From Hymenobacter lucidus (GTDB lineage Bacteria > Bacteroidota > Bacteroidia > Cytophagales > Hymenobacteraceae), in assembly GCF_020447265.1 (NCBI RefSeq), contig NZ_JAJADR010000001.1:62001-126000 (forward strand): a stretch of DNA of 64,000 nt, given 5' to 3'. A program made the translations under genes and the position numbers. Positions 1 to 8,234 of the stretch are shown here, piece by piece (the stretch's first letter is position 1; each line of letters begins with the position of its first letter). The notes beneath the pieces were generated by a model. It was not told the DNA's origin. It saw only the letters and a program-made list of their open reading frames with translations, and did no database searches.

Positions 1-437
1 AACTAGACAAAGTGACCCTTCGGCAGGGGGAGGCGTTCCAACTGCTGCTCGACTTTGACGTAGCCAAATCTATTGTGGAACGTGGCAACTGGAAGGCCGG
101 CAACGACAAGAAGGAGCGGTTTCTGCTGAAGCCCGTTATTCGTCTAGTAGCCCAGGATGTAGCTGGTGGCCTTTATGGGCAGGTTACTCCAGCGGCAGCA
201 CTTCCCCAGATTCTGGCTATCCGCTCGTCGCTCACCGTTGCCGATACTTTCAGCACTTCGGCCGATGCTACTGGTGCGTTTAAGCTGCAGGCCTTGCCCG
301 CCGGCACCTACCGCGTCGAGCTGTATCCCACCACGACTGCCCCGGCCAACGAGTCGGCTTACAAGCCCGTGACGGTTAATGGAGTAGTAGTAACCAACAA
401 CCGGGCTACCGACTTAGGTGCACTTAAGCTTAATTAA
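1..437 (+). CDS. DUF4382 protein, C-terminal part (cut by window start)
   Basis: The reading frame is open from the first bases of the window, so only the C-terminal part (about 144 residues) is present. It begins with the end of a DUF4382-like domain (LLDFDVAKSIV, then FLLKPVIRLV), a pattern of Bacteroidota surface or periplasmic lipoproteins. A carboxypeptidase-regulatory-like beta-sandwich follows (GAFKLQALPAGTYRVELYP). The protein is probably exported, but its N-terminus lies outside the window. The next gene on the same strand is a second DUF4382 protein, so this looks like a paralogue pair. A strong terminator closes the gene. The molecular role of DUF4382 is unknown. Confidence 0.75.
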   Translation, partial: LDKVTLRQGEAFQLLLDFDVAKSIVERGNWKAGNDKKERFLLKPVIRLVAQDVAGGLYGQVTPAAALPQILAIRSSLTVADTFSTSADATGAFKLQALPAGTYRVELYPTTTAPANESAYKPVTVNGVVVTNNRATDLGALKLN

Positions 438-455
438 GGCGGCTACCGTAGCTGC

Positions 456-487
456 AAAAGCCCGGCTGCTTACAGCCGGGCTTTTTT
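456..487 (+). terminator. Intrinsic terminator after DUF4382 gene
   Basis: A hairpin with arms AAAAGCCCGGCTG and CAGCCGGGCTTTT and a four-base loop runs into a T tract. It lies 19 bases past the stop codon of the first gene. Confidence 0.9.
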
Positions 488-684
488 GTGCCCGCATACG
501 CACCCTAAAGGCAATAGCGTAGAAAAAGCACTGTCAATGAGCAACAGCGGAGAATAAAAAGCGCAATAAAACATAGTGAAAATTATATGTTTTTCTCAGT
601 ATGAGAAATGTACAGGTTGATATTCTGTTAGTGTTATAAGGTTAAGAAACAGGTCGATACAAAAATATTTATCTGCCTATATGG

Positions 685-714
685 TTGGATATTGGAGGTG
701 TTTTTCTACGTTTG
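685..714 (+). promoter_or_regulatory. Bacteroidota-type promoter for the DUF4382 lipoprotein
   Basis: TTG at 685-687 is followed after 19 bases by TACGTTTG at 707-714. This fits the Bacteroidota primary-sigma consensus TTG - N17-23 - TAnnTTTG. Initiation would fall near 720, giving a 5' leader of about 36 bases to the ATG at 756. The rest of the 438-755 gap is AT-rich and holds only the terminator at 456-487. Confidence 0.6.
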
Positions 715-755
715 ATTCGGCAATTCTTCAGTCTTTCTGTTCCACCACCGTTTGT

Positions 756-1364
756 ATGAAAACTCAACTACTTTTTTCCGGACTGCTCGCGGCCGGCTTT
801 GCATTTACTAGCTGCGAAGATGCTCTCCAAGACGTAGCAACTCCCACGGCTGCCACTGCCACGCAGGCCGCCAAAAAAGAGAAAGAGCCTGTTGTATCGT
901 ATCAGGCCATCAACATCGACCTGCAGCGGGTAGAAGTTAGCCAGGATGCGGCTGAGAGCACTGGCAACTGGACTACGCTCACGGATGTGCAGCCGGGAAG
1001 CCGCAACCTGCTGAATGCCGCCACTGTGGCTGCACCGCTGTTTACCACCTCAGGCTTTCAGACGGGCACTGTAAAGCAGATTCGTTTGGTACTGGGTGCC
1101 AACAGCACCATTACTCTCAGCAACGGCCGCGTGGTGGCCCTGGATACTCCCAGCGGCCAGACTTCGGGCCTGAAGGTGAAAGTAGATGCCCGCGTGTCGG
1201 GCGGGCGGCCCTACGCCGTGCTCATCAGCATTGATCCAGACTGGCAGGTAGTGGCGAAGGGCAACGGCTCTTATGGCCTTAAGCCAGTGCTGCAAGGCTA
1301 CGTAGCCCCGGCTAGCAGCGACAATGGCGGCGGTGGCGAGTCGGAAGCCCGCGCGCAACGCTAA
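756..1364 (+). CDS. DUF4382 domain lipoprotein
   Basis: Protein of 202 residues. It starts with a short signal peptide (MKTQLLFSGLLAAGFAFTSC); the Cys at residue 20 is a plausible lipidation site, and the mature part follows with an Ala/Thr/Lys linker. The body has the DUF4382 pattern: an amphipathic N-terminal strand (YQAINIDLQRVEVSQ), a central QIRLVLGANSTITLSNGR segment and a terminal YGLKPVLQGYV strand. The ATG at 756 was chosen over an in-frame upstream codon at 681 because it gives the signal peptide and sits 36 bases after a good promoter. It is a paralogue of the partial gene upstream. Function is unknown, probably an outer-membrane or periplasmic lipoprotein. Confidence 0.8.
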   Translation: MKTQLLFSGLLAAGFAFTSCEDALQDVATPTAATATQAAKKEKEPVVSYQAINIDLQRVEVSQDAAESTGNWTTLTDVQPGSRNLLNAATVAAPLFTTSGFQTGTVKQIRLVLGANSTITLSNGRVVALDTPSGQTSGLKVKVDARVSGGRPYAVLISIDPDWQVVAKGNGSYGLKPVLQGYVAPASSDNGGGGESEARAQR

Positions 1365-1382
1365 GCAAAGCGCAGTAAATAG

Positions 1383-1416
1383 AAAAGCCTCTCTTCCGTC
1401 AGGAAGAGAGGCTTTT
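1383..1416. terminator. Bidirectional terminator between convergent genes
   Basis: The arms AAAAGCCTCTCTTCC and GGAAGAGAGGCTTTT (one base shared out of the loop) form a near-perfect hairpin with A and T tracts on both sides. It lies between the stop codons of the DUF4382 lipoprotein (+) and the thioredoxin-like gene (-), so it can serve both strands. Confidence 0.85.
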
Positions 1417-1433
1417 CTGCTTTTAGAAGTAGT

Positions 1434-2042
1434 CTATTGCAAGGTGTGCAGCAACTCAACTAGCTCTCGTTGTGTGCTCTGAGTTTTGTCTTTGGCATAC
1501 CAGCCGTGCAGCTGGGTGCTGAATTCCTCAAATGGCAGGTTCTGGCTTTTCAGGTTCAGAAACATGGCTTGGGCCGGTGCCGGGCGCGGGCCCCACTGCG
1601 CTGCTTCCGCCAGGGTATCGACGGCCAGCACCACGAGTTTGGGAATGGAGCGGCCACCCGCCGTTAGGTACTGGTCTATCAAATCCAGGTTTTCGTCGCG
1701 CAGTACGTAGTGGGTCGTAATCTTGCCCGCCGAGGCTTTGGCCACGGCTTCCAGCACCGGCACAATCTGGGCCGCGTCGCCGCACCAGCCTTCGGTGATG
1801 ATAAGCCAGATGTAGGGCTTGGTCAGCCGGGCCAGCGCCTCTTGCAGCTCGGGCAGCAGCTGCACCGTTTTGTCGAGCCGCTGCATGCGCTGCACGTTCA
1901 GGCGGGTGTAGTTGGTGAGCAGCTCCGACTGCTGCGGACCGGTGGTCTTGCCTTCGGCCTGCAAAGCGTCAATCAGCTGGCGGTAAGCGGCGTAGGAATA
2001 GCTGGCGGCCAGGCGCTCAGCACTCAGAACGGGAGTGGACAT
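1434..2042 (-). CDS. Thioredoxin family protein (WCGD type)
   Basis: Protein of 202 residues. A mostly helical N-terminal part (1-70) is followed by a thioredoxin-like fold whose active-site region reads EGWCGDAAQIVPVL (residues 85-98). Only the first cysteine of the usual CxxC is present. This is typical of the small Bacteroidota thioredoxin-like family with a WCGDA motif, so classical dithiol reductase activity is doubtful. There is no signal peptide, so it is cytosolic. The start at 2042 removes a 22-residue extension that looks like intergenic sequence. It is transcribed on the minus strand behind the DinB gene, with about 100 bases between them. Confidence 0.8.
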   Translation of the reverse strand: MSTPVLSAERLAASYSYAAYRQLIDALQAEGKTTGPQQSELLTNYTRLNVQRMQRLDKTVQLLPELQEALARLTKPYIWLIITEGWCGDAAQIVPVLEAVAKASAGKITTHYVLRDENLDLIDQYLTAGGRSIPKLVVLAVDTLAEAAQWGPRPAPAQAMFLNLKSQNLPFEEFSTQLHGWYAKDKTQSTQRELVELLHTLQ

Positions 2043-2140
2043 ACAAGGAAAATCCGGGGATAGAGGATGCTTTATAACCAGCAAAAAGCCCTTCGGTTCA
2101 GAAACCAAAGGGCCATAGCAGTTGTGCCGCTAGTGATAGG

Positions 2141-2638
2141 CTACAGGCTCACCGTTTCCTTGCCCGCCGCCGACAGTTCGCGGCAGTAGGTAATGAAGTC
2201 GGTGTTGATGGGCTCGAGGCCATTCTCGCGCAGGCGGGTAGCCACCTGGGCGCGGTGGTAGTTGGCGTGCACCGGCACGTGGGTAAAGATATCCGACACC
2301 TGACTCGTGTAGGAATCACCCACGGAGTTGGTGTAGGAAATCTGGCGGTTCAGCTCGGCCTCATCGGCGCTAATGATGAGCTGGTGCAGGTGTTCGGAAG
2401 TTTGGTGGTGCAGCTGGTGCAAACCGGCCAGATCATGCTCCTGCCACACTTTTACCGGACTTTTGGTGCCGGAAAGGCGGGCAATCCAGATGGCTTGGGC
2501 ATTGAGCACGTGGCTGAACAGGCGCAGGCACACGGCCGGTATTTCCTGGCCCGCAGCTACCAGGCCGTCGAGGTGGCGCAGCAGGGTTTCGTTGGCCCAC
2601 ACGTTGTAGGCCCCCAGCTTTTCGTTGGTGTTAATCAT
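2141..2638 (-). CDS. DinB family protein
   Basis: Protein of 165 residues with the four-helix-bundle DinB/YfiT pattern. An N-terminal YNVWANETLLRHL is followed by conserved His43 (LFSHVLNAQ) and a C-terminal FTHVPVHANYHRAQ carrying His120, His124 and His128. Such histidines bind a divalent metal in the family. Several relatives are thiol-dependent enzymes (bacillithiol or mycothiol S-transferases), but the substrate here cannot be read. The ATG at 2638 gives the canonical start; the longer in-frame extension runs into the coding region of the next gene upstream. It is cytosolic, with no signal peptide. Confidence 0.8.
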   Translation of the reverse strand: MINTNEKLGAYNVWANETLLRHLDGLVAAGQEIPAVCLRLFSHVLNAQAIWIARLSGTKSPVKVWQEHDLAGLHQLHHQTSEHLHQLIISADEAELNRQISYTNSVGDSYTSQVSDIFTHVPVHANYHRAQVATRLRENGLEPINTDFITYCRELSAAGKETVSL

Positions 2639-2697
2639 GGTCGTAAAAAAAGGAATGCAAAGGCGGAAGAAAGCGGGCCGCCGGCTGTCGTTGTTGC

Positions 2698-3168
2698 TTA
2701 CCGCGGGTCCCGCCAAACCAGCATCTCGCCGGTTTTGTTTTTGTCGAAATCGGGGCATTGCCCGTCGCCCCGGCCGGTGAGGCCGCCTTCCGGGTGGCAG
2801 ATGATATTGCCCTTGGCGTTGTAGAGGTTCGAGAACTGGTCGCAGCAGCCCACACTTTCGTAGTACACCGTCTGGCCTTTGTAGGTGTAGCGCGAAATCT
2901 GGACGATGGGGTTTTGCTTGGCCTCGGCCAGGTGCTTCTGAATTCGGTCTTCCAGCCAGCGGGGGCGGGCGGTGGTATCGAAAGCCGTGGCGCGGGCGGG
3001 GCGTAGGTCGGTGGTGTTGGCGCTGGTGGGATTAGGAGTGTCGGTACCATTCACGCTGCCCGATACTGGCGGGTCGGTGGGCGTGTTCACGGTTACGCCG
3101 CGCTGGCAGGCCACGGAGGAGGTCAGCACGGCAGCCAGAGAAGTAACCAAAAGCAGAGAAAGACGCAT
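2698..3168 (-). CDS. Uncharacterised lipoprotein with Cys-rich C-terminal motif
   Basis: Protein of 156 residues with a lipoprotein signal (MRLSLLLVTSLAAVLTSSVAC, Cys21). A low-complexity Thr/Pro/Asn linker follows (25-55), then a compact C-terminal domain. That domain carries YYESVGCCDQFSNLYN, ICHPEGGLTGRGDGQCPDF and a final GEMLVWRDPR. The CCDQ...C...C arrangement is seen repeatedly in small secreted proteins of Bacteroidota and is probably disulfide-bonded or metal-binding. I do not recognise a function. It lies 59 bases upstream of the DinB start on the same strand and may be co-transcribed with it. Confidence 0.7.
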   Translation of the reverse strand: MRLSLLLVTSLAAVLTSSVACQRGVTVNTPTDPPVSGSVNGTDTPNPTSANTTDLRPARATAFDTTARPRWLEDRIQKHLAEAKQNPIVQISRYTYKGQTVYYESVGCCDQFSNLYNAKGNIICHPEGGLTGRGDGQCPDFDKNKTGEMLVWRDPR

Positions 3169-3305
3169 AGAAGTGGGCGGTTGATGATGATCCGCTCCTG
3201 CTGAGGTAAAAGAGGCGGCAAAGATGCACTATAAACACCTTCGTTACGCATTGCCGTTACTATATGTTGAGTAACATCCTGCTGGTGCCGCGCCCTGCCG
3301 GCTGG

Positions 3306-5243
3306 TTAGCGGGGAGCCGGAGCCGGCAGCTCCAGCAGCCGCAGCTGGTTATCTTCGTTGCTGACCACGTAGATCAGCTTGCCGCTCACGGCTAGGCCCT
3401 GCGGCTGGTCGCCGGCGGCTATGCTCCCGATGAGGCGCGGCGCGGCCGGGTTGCGCACGTCGAAGGCCTGCAGATTATCATCTCCCATATTGACTACGTA
3501 GAGCGTTTCGCCCTGCACTATTAGGCGCACTGGGTCGTCGTCGGTGGCCGCGGTGCCCAGCAGCCGGGGCCGGGCCGAGTCTTTAATATCGAATATCTGC
3601 ACGGCATTGCTGCCCGTGCAGGCCACGTACGCCCGCCCGCCAGCCATGACTACGCCTAAGGGTTTGCTGCCCGTCTCACTTCGGCCCAACAGACGAGGAT
3701 GGGCTGGGTCACGAACGTCAAATACCTGGAGCGTCCGGCTATTGTAATTGGCCACGCAGGCCAGCTGGCCCTCTACGGCTACTGCGTTGGGACCCGCATC
3801 GGTAGGGGCGGTGCCCAACCGGGCGGGCTTGGCGGGGTTGGTTACATCAATGATTTCGAGCAGGTTTTCCCGGTTGCTGACTACGTATGCCCGCCCGGCC
3901 TGCACGGCTAGTTCGGCGGGTTGCGCGGCGGTAGCAAAGCGGCTGCTGCGGATGGGCTTGGCCGGGTTGCGCGCATCAAAGATTTCCAGGGAATTCCCGT
4001 TGTAGTTCACTACATAGGCCGTGGTGCCGGCCACCGCCACCTGGCTGGTGCCGTGGCCCGTGCCAGCGTAGCCCAGCAGCACCAAGGCAGCCGGGTCGTG
4101 CACATCGAAGAGTTGCAGGCGGTGGTTGCCGTTGGTAACGTAGGCCACCGGGCCGCTCACGGCTACGTCGTTGGGCTCCCGGCTGGTACGGATACTGCCG
4201 CGCTGGGTGGGCGGCACGGGCGCTGGGGCCGGGGCTGGCTCCCACTCTGGACCAGCTTTCGGGGTAGCCTGCCACAGGCCCAGCCCGGCCGAATCGTGGT
4301 CCGTCACTAGCGTCAGCAGCTGCGGGCCCTGTGCCGCTACGGCCCGCAGAAAGCCCGGCAGCGGCTGGTACCCCAGGGCCCGGGGCTGCCGAGGATTTTG
4401 GATATCGAAAGCGTACAGCCCATCGTGGCCAAACCAAACGTAGGCCATACGATCAGCCAAAACCACGCCCTGGGCCGATTGGTTGAGGTCGATGCTGTGG
4501 AGCAGAACGGGTGCGGCCGGACTGCTTACATCAAAGAGCTGCAGTTGGTCATCATCGTCGAACACGACGGCTGCTACCGAGCCCCGCAGGGCCACCACGG
4601 TAGGCTGCAGGCCCGTCGAAATAGTGCCGACCTGCTTTGGGGCCGCCGGTTTTGTTACGTCGTACAGCTCCAGTGCATCGGCTTCGCGGATGGTAATGGC
4701 CAGCGTAGCGCCTGCCAGTGCCAGGCCCTGCGGGGCTCCTGCCGCGGGCCGGAACCGCTTCAGCTCGCGCGGTGCGGCCAGGTTGCGCAAGTCGATAATC
4801 TGCACCACGCTGTCTTCGGCGCAGGCCACGTAGGCCGTAGTTCCACTGATGACGGCGGCCGTGGGCGGGCCTACCGTGCTAAAGCGCCCCACGCGCCGGG
4901 GCGCGGCCGGATTGCGCGCATCTACTACTTGCACTTCGTTGGCCGAGCGGCCATACACCAGCACCGTAGCGCCGTCGAAAGCTATATGCTCCGGATAGCC
5001 TTCCACAGTGGCACCACCTAGGCGACGGGGCTTGGCGGGCACGCTCACGTCGAGCAGGTGCAGGGTTTGCTTCCAGTCGAGTAAGTAGGCCGTAGTGCCG
5101 TTCAGGGCCAGCATTTGGTAGTCCTGGTCGGCGGGCAGCAGGCCGCGGCGCACCAAGCCGGGCGTGGCAGCACGGCTGGGTGATTGAGCCATTGTGGAAG
5201 TCCACGTCAGCCAGAGGCTCAGCACTAAAAAAGCACGCATCAT
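3306..5243 (-). CDS. Secreted LVIVD-repeat beta-propeller protein
   Basis: Protein of 645 residues with a Sec signal peptide (MMRAFLVLSLWLTWTSTMAQ). It is then built almost entirely of about 40-residue repeats of the LVIVD type (for example AYVVNYNGNSLEIFDARNPAKP and AYVACTGSNAVQIFDIKD). At least twelve repeats are visible, in two blocks of roughly six separated by a Pro/Ala-rich linker near residue 340. This suggests two beta-propellers. The family is extracellular or periplasmic, and individual functions are mostly unknown. Two adjacent ATG codons (5243 and 5240) could start it. The flanking genes are unrelated. Confidence 0.85.
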   Translation of the reverse strand: MMRAFLVLSLWLTWTSTMAQSPSRAATPGLVRRGLLPADQDYQMLALNGTTAYLLDWKQTLHLLDVSVPAKPRRLGGATVEGYPEHIAFDGATVLVYGRSANEVQVVDARNPAAPRRVGRFSTVGPPTAAVISGTTAYVACAEDSVVQIIDLRNLAAPRELKRFRPAAGAPQGLALAGATLAITIREADALELYDVTKPAAPKQVGTISTGLQPTVVALRGSVAAVVFDDDDQLQLFDVSSPAAPVLLHSIDLNQSAQGVVLADRMAYVWFGHDGLYAFDIQNPRQPRALGYQPLPGFLRAVAAQGPQLLTLVTDHDSAGLGLWQATPKAGPEWEPAPAPAPVPPTQRGSIRTSREPNDVAVSGPVAYVTNGNHRLQLFDVHDPAALVLLGYAGTGHGTSQVAVAGTTAYVVNYNGNSLEIFDARNPAKPIRSSRFATAAQPAELAVQAGRAYVVSNRENLLEIIDVTNPAKPARLGTAPTDAGPNAVAVEGQLACVANYNSRTLQVFDVRDPAHPRLLGRSETGSKPLGVVMAGGRAYVACTGSNAVQIFDIKDSARPRLLGTAATDDDPVRLIVQGETLYVVNMGDDNLQAFDVRNPAAPRLIGSIAAGDQPQGLAVSGKLIYVVSNEDNQLRLLELPAPAPR

Positions 5244-5408
5244 CACTGAGCAGCAGGTTGGGTAAGAGAAAGGAAAAATTTCCTGGTGCCAAACCAACAG
5301 CCGCTAATACGCGCTAAACTGAACGAGGCACCAAGTGCCAAAGGTGATGCTATTCTCCGGAACGCCGCTATTTCTCAGCTCAGGCAGTTTGTCGGTCGGG
5401 TGCTAGGC

Positions 5409-5798
5409 TCAGGTGGCAAACAAAGCCCACACCCGGGGGCCAAATACCAGCAAGCCCACGGCCAGGGCCGCAAACCCAGCCATCAGCACAGCCCCGGAAG
5501 CTACGTCCTTGGCCTTGCCCGCCAGCGGGTGGTAATCCGGCGACACTAGATTGACCACGACTTCTATAGCCGTATTCAGTAGCTCGGCCGTCCAAACGGT
5601 GCCCACGGCCAGCGCCACTAGGGCCCATTCGAGGCGGGAAATGCCAAAATAGAAGCCGAACCCAATGACGACCACCGTGGCCACGGCGTGAAAGCGCATG
5701 TGCACTTCGGAGCGCAGCGCCGATGCCACGCCCCGGAAAGCGTGGCCGAAGCTAGCCACGCGGCGGCGCAGCAAACTATCCTGGGAGGGTTCAGCCAC
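5409..5798 (-). CDS. dgkA: Diacylglycerol kinase / undecaprenol kinase family
   Basis: Protein of 129 residues, the usual length for prokaryotic DGK. The family signature ELLNTAIEVVVNLVSPD (about residues 71-87) is followed by HPLAGKAKDVASGAVLM, the segment that contributes to the ATP site. Three transmembrane helices are visible, two before and one after the signature. In E. coli the enzyme phosphorylates diacylglycerol; many relatives act on undecaprenol to recycle the wall lipid carrier, and the sequence alone does not decide which. The start overlaps the stop of the upstream acetyltransferase gene by 8 bases, so the two are translationally coupled. Confidence 0.88.
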   Translation of the reverse strand: MAEPSQDSLLRRRVASFGHAFRGVASALRSEVHMRFHAVATVVVIGFGFYFGISRLEWALVALAVGTVWTAELLNTAIEVVVNLVSPDYHPLAGKAKDVASGAVLMAGFAALAVGLLVFGPRVWALFAT

Positions 5799-6387
5799 GG
5801 GCGTCGAATTCGCGGAAAACGGTGAGGCGCAGCTGGTCCCACTCGGGCTTCAGAATGCTGAAATAAACCGAGTCGCGGCGCAGCCCGCCCTGCGTGAACA
5901 TGTGGCTGCGCAGAATACCTTCCTCGGTAGCGCCCATGCGGCGCATAGCCTCGCGGGATTTCCAGTTGCGGGCGTCGGTTTTCAGCTCTACCCGCTCGCA
6001 GCCCAGCTCGCCAAACGCGTATTTAAGTAGCAAATGCTTCACGGCGCGGTTCAGGCCGGTGCGCTGGTAATCGGTGCCAATCCACGTCCAGCCGATTTCC
6101 AGCCGCTTTTCGGGCAATGCGAAGCTGCCGTAGCTGGTGCTGCCCACCACGCGGCCCGTCTGCCGGTCGACGATGGCAAAGGGGTAGCGCACGTGCTTTT
6201 CCCGATCCTGCAGAGCCTGGGTGAGGTAGGCGGCCAGTCCCACGGAGTCGCCGGGGTTGGGCGTGGTGGTGAAGCGCCAGATATCATCGTCGAAGATGAC
6301 GGCTTTCAGGTCTTCGAAGTCCGACGTATCCAGCGGCCGAAGCCGGACGCGGGCATTTTCGAGCGTGATGCAGCGGGAACAGTCCAT
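5791..6387 (-). CDS. GNAT acetyltransferase, RimJ/RimL-like
   Basis: Protein of 198 residues of the GNAT fold. It has LENARVRLRPLDTSDFEDLK at the N-terminus, the strand pair VGSTSYGSFALPEKRLEIGWTW, the acetyl-CoA segment YQRTGLNRAVKHLLLKYAF, and the RimJ-type ending VELKTDARNWKSREAMRRMG. RimJ/RimL relatives acetylate N-terminal amino groups of ribosomal proteins or small molecules; the substrate here is unknown. It is cytosolic. The end of the gene overlaps the start of dgkA by 8 bases. Confidence 0.85.
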   Translation of the reverse strand: MDCSRCITLENARVRLRPLDTSDFEDLKAVIFDDDIWRFTTTPNPGDSVGLAAYLTQALQDREKHVRYPFAIVDRQTGRVVGSTSYGSFALPEKRLEIGWTWIGTDYQRTGLNRAVKHLLLKYAFGELGCERVELKTDARNWKSREAMRRMGATEEGILRSHMFTQGGLRRDSVYFSILKPEWDQLRLTVFREFDARG

Positions 6388-6432
6388 GAATGAGGTGGGA
6401 GGAGCAGGTGGGGTTTAGCGCAGCTAAAAATA

Positions 6433-6528
6433 GAACGTCATGCTGAGCTTGCCGAAGCATCTCTGCCGCAATGGTAAAATTAATTACTACTGCGGCAGAG
6501 ATGCTTCAGCAAGCTCAGCATGACGTTC
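6433..6528. repeat. Long palindromic intergenic repeat, AACGTCAT family copy 1
   Basis: Two 38-base arms (6433-6470 and 6491-6528) are complementary with a single mismatch, around a 20-base AT-rich loop. The outer end reads GAACGTCATGCTGAGC. The element fills the gap between fumC and the GNAT gene. Related ends occur at 17753-17853 and 24388-24457, so this is a dispersed family. Confidence 0.85.
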
Positions 6529-6544
6529 CTGAAGCTTATGGGGC

Positions 6545-7948
6545 TTACTTCTTAATCTCGCCTACCATGTCCTCGGGCTTCAGCCACTCGTTGAATTGCT
6601 CTTCGGTGAGGTAACCAAGCTGCAGCGCGGTTTCCTTTAGCGTCGAGCCGTTCTTGTGGGCCGTCTGGGCAATTTCGGCGGCTTTGTAGTACCCAATGTG
6701 CGGGTTCAGGGCCGTTACCAGCATCAACGACGAATCGACGTGCTTCTTGATGTTCTCCTCCAGCGGCCGAATGCCCTCGGCGCACCGGTCGTTGAACGAC
6801 ACGCACACGTCGCCAATGAGGCGGGCCGAGTGCAGGAAGTTGTAAATCATGACCGGCTTGAAGACGTTCAGCTCGAAGTGGCCGTTCATGCCGCCGATGT
6901 TGATGGCCACGTCGTTGCCCATTACCTGGGCCGCTACCATCGTCATGGCCTCGCACTGGGTGGGGTTCACCTTGCCGGGCATGATGCTGGAGCCGGGCTC
7001 GTTGTCGGGGATAAACAGCTCGCCGATGCCGGCGCGCGGGCCCGAGGCCAGCAGACGGATGTCGTTGGCAATCTTCATCAGCGAAGCGGCCACGGTTTTC
7101 AGCGCGCCGTGGGCTTCCACAATAGCGTCGTGGGCGGCTAGGGCCTCAAACTTGTTTTCGGCCGTAATGAAGGGCAGGCCGGTGAGGTCGGCAATGTGCT
7201 TGGCCACGGCCTCCGAGTAGCCGGGGGGCGTGTTGATGCCGGTGCCTACGGCCGTGCCGCCCAGAGCCAGCTCGCTCAGGTGAGCCAGGGTGTTATTGAT
7301 GGCGCGCAGGCCGTGGTCGAGCTGCGACACGTAGCCCGAAAACTCCTGGCCCACGGTCAGGGGCGTGGCATCCATGAGGTGAGTACGGCCGATTTTGACG
7401 ACGTGCATAAACTCCTCGCTCTTGCGCTTGAGCGTGTCGCGCAGCTTGGTGATGCCCGGAATCGTGACTTCGAGCAGCGTCTGGTAGGCGGCAATGTGCA
7501 TGGCCGTCGGGAACGTGTCGTTCGAGCTCTGGCTCTTGTTCACGTCGTCGTTCGGGGCCAGGGCCTTCTTCTCGTCGGCGAGGCTGCCACCCTGCAATAC
7601 GTGGCCACGGTAGGCAATTACCTCGTTCACATTCATATTGCTCTGCGTGCCCGAGCCGGTTTGCCACACCACCAGCGGGAAGGAGTCGGCTAGCTCGCCA
7701 GCCAGGATTTCGTCGCACACTTTGCCGATCAGCTCCGCTTTTTCGGCGGGCAATACGCCCGCGTCGCGGTTGGTGAGGGCCGCAGCCTTCTTCAGAATGG
7801 CAAAGGCCCGGATGATTTCCTTGGGCATACGGTTGATATCCTGCGCAATCTGGAAGTTCTCGATAGAGCGCTGGGTCTGGGCGCCCCAGTAGGCGTCGGC
7901 CGGCACCTGCACGGTGCCCATAGTGTCTTTCTCGGTGCGGAATTGCAT
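6545..7948 (-). CDS. fumC: Class II fumarate hydratase
   Basis: Protein of 467 residues, the usual length of iron-independent fumarase. It catalyses reversible hydration of fumarate to L-malate in the TCA cycle, in the cytosol, as a homotetramer. The lyase signature [11 protein letters not shown] is at residues 319-329 and includes the catalytic loop serine. The substrate-binding segments [13 protein letters not shown] (98-110) and [11 protein letters not shown] (141-151) and the GRTHLMDA motif (187-194) are all intact. The ATG at 7948 gives the standard N-terminus [16 protein letters not shown]; an in-frame extension to 8050 is not family-like. It appears to be a single-gene unit, flanked by palindromic repeats. 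Confidence 0.97.
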   Translation of the reverse strand: MQFRTEKDTMGTVQVPADAYWGAQTQRSIENFQIAQDINRMPKEIIRAFAILKKAAALTNRDAGVLPAEKAELIGKVCDEILAGELADSFPLVVWQTGSGTQSNMNVNEVIAYRGHVLQGGSLADEKKALAPNDDVNKSQSSNDTFPTAMHIAAYQTLLEVTIPGITKLRDTLKRKSEEFMHVVKIGRTHLMDATPLTVGQEFSGYVSQLDHGLRAINNTLAHLSELALGGTAVGTGINTPPGYSEAVAKHIADLTGLPFITAENKFEALAAHDAIVEAHGALKTVAASLMKIANDIRLLASGPRAGIGELFIPDNEPGSSIMPGKVNPTQCEAMTMVAAQVMGNDVAINIGGMNGHFELNVFKPVMIYNFLHSARLIGDVCVSFNDRCAEGIRPLEENIKKHVDSSLMLVTALNPHIGYYKAAEIAQTAHKNGSTLKETALQLGYLTEEQFNEWLKPEDMVGEIKK

Positions 7949-8043
7949 GTAGCGGGAATGAAGTGACGAATCCGTTTTTGGTGGCGGTAAAAGTACACAA
8001 CAACCCGAACTCAGGACACGAAAAGACACCTCAATACCTCTAC

Positions 8044-8214
8044 CTGTCATCCTGAAGGCAGCGAAGCGGAATGAAAGGCCTTCCTCCTATACCCCACTAC
8101 GGCACAGTACCAACGTGACAAAGCCCTTCACCACCATAGCAGTGAAGGGCTTTGTACATTTAATCAGCTTTGTCACTTAGGCGAGGAAGGTCCTTCGCAA
8201 GCCCAGGATGACAG
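8044..8214. repeat. Nested palindromic element with internal terminator
   Basis: The outer arms (8044-8086 and 8183-8214) are imperfectly complementary and end in CTGTCATCCTGAAGG and CCCAGGATGACAG. Inside lies a perfect 14-bp hairpin (8118-8131 and 8142-8155, ACAAAGCCCTTCAC / GTGAAGGGCTTTGT) that resembles an intrinsic terminator. It separates the barrel-protein gene's stop from the fumC start. The architecture matches the element at 49887-50046. Confidence 0.75.
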
Positions 8215-8234
8215 ACGGGGCAACTTCAGTGCGC

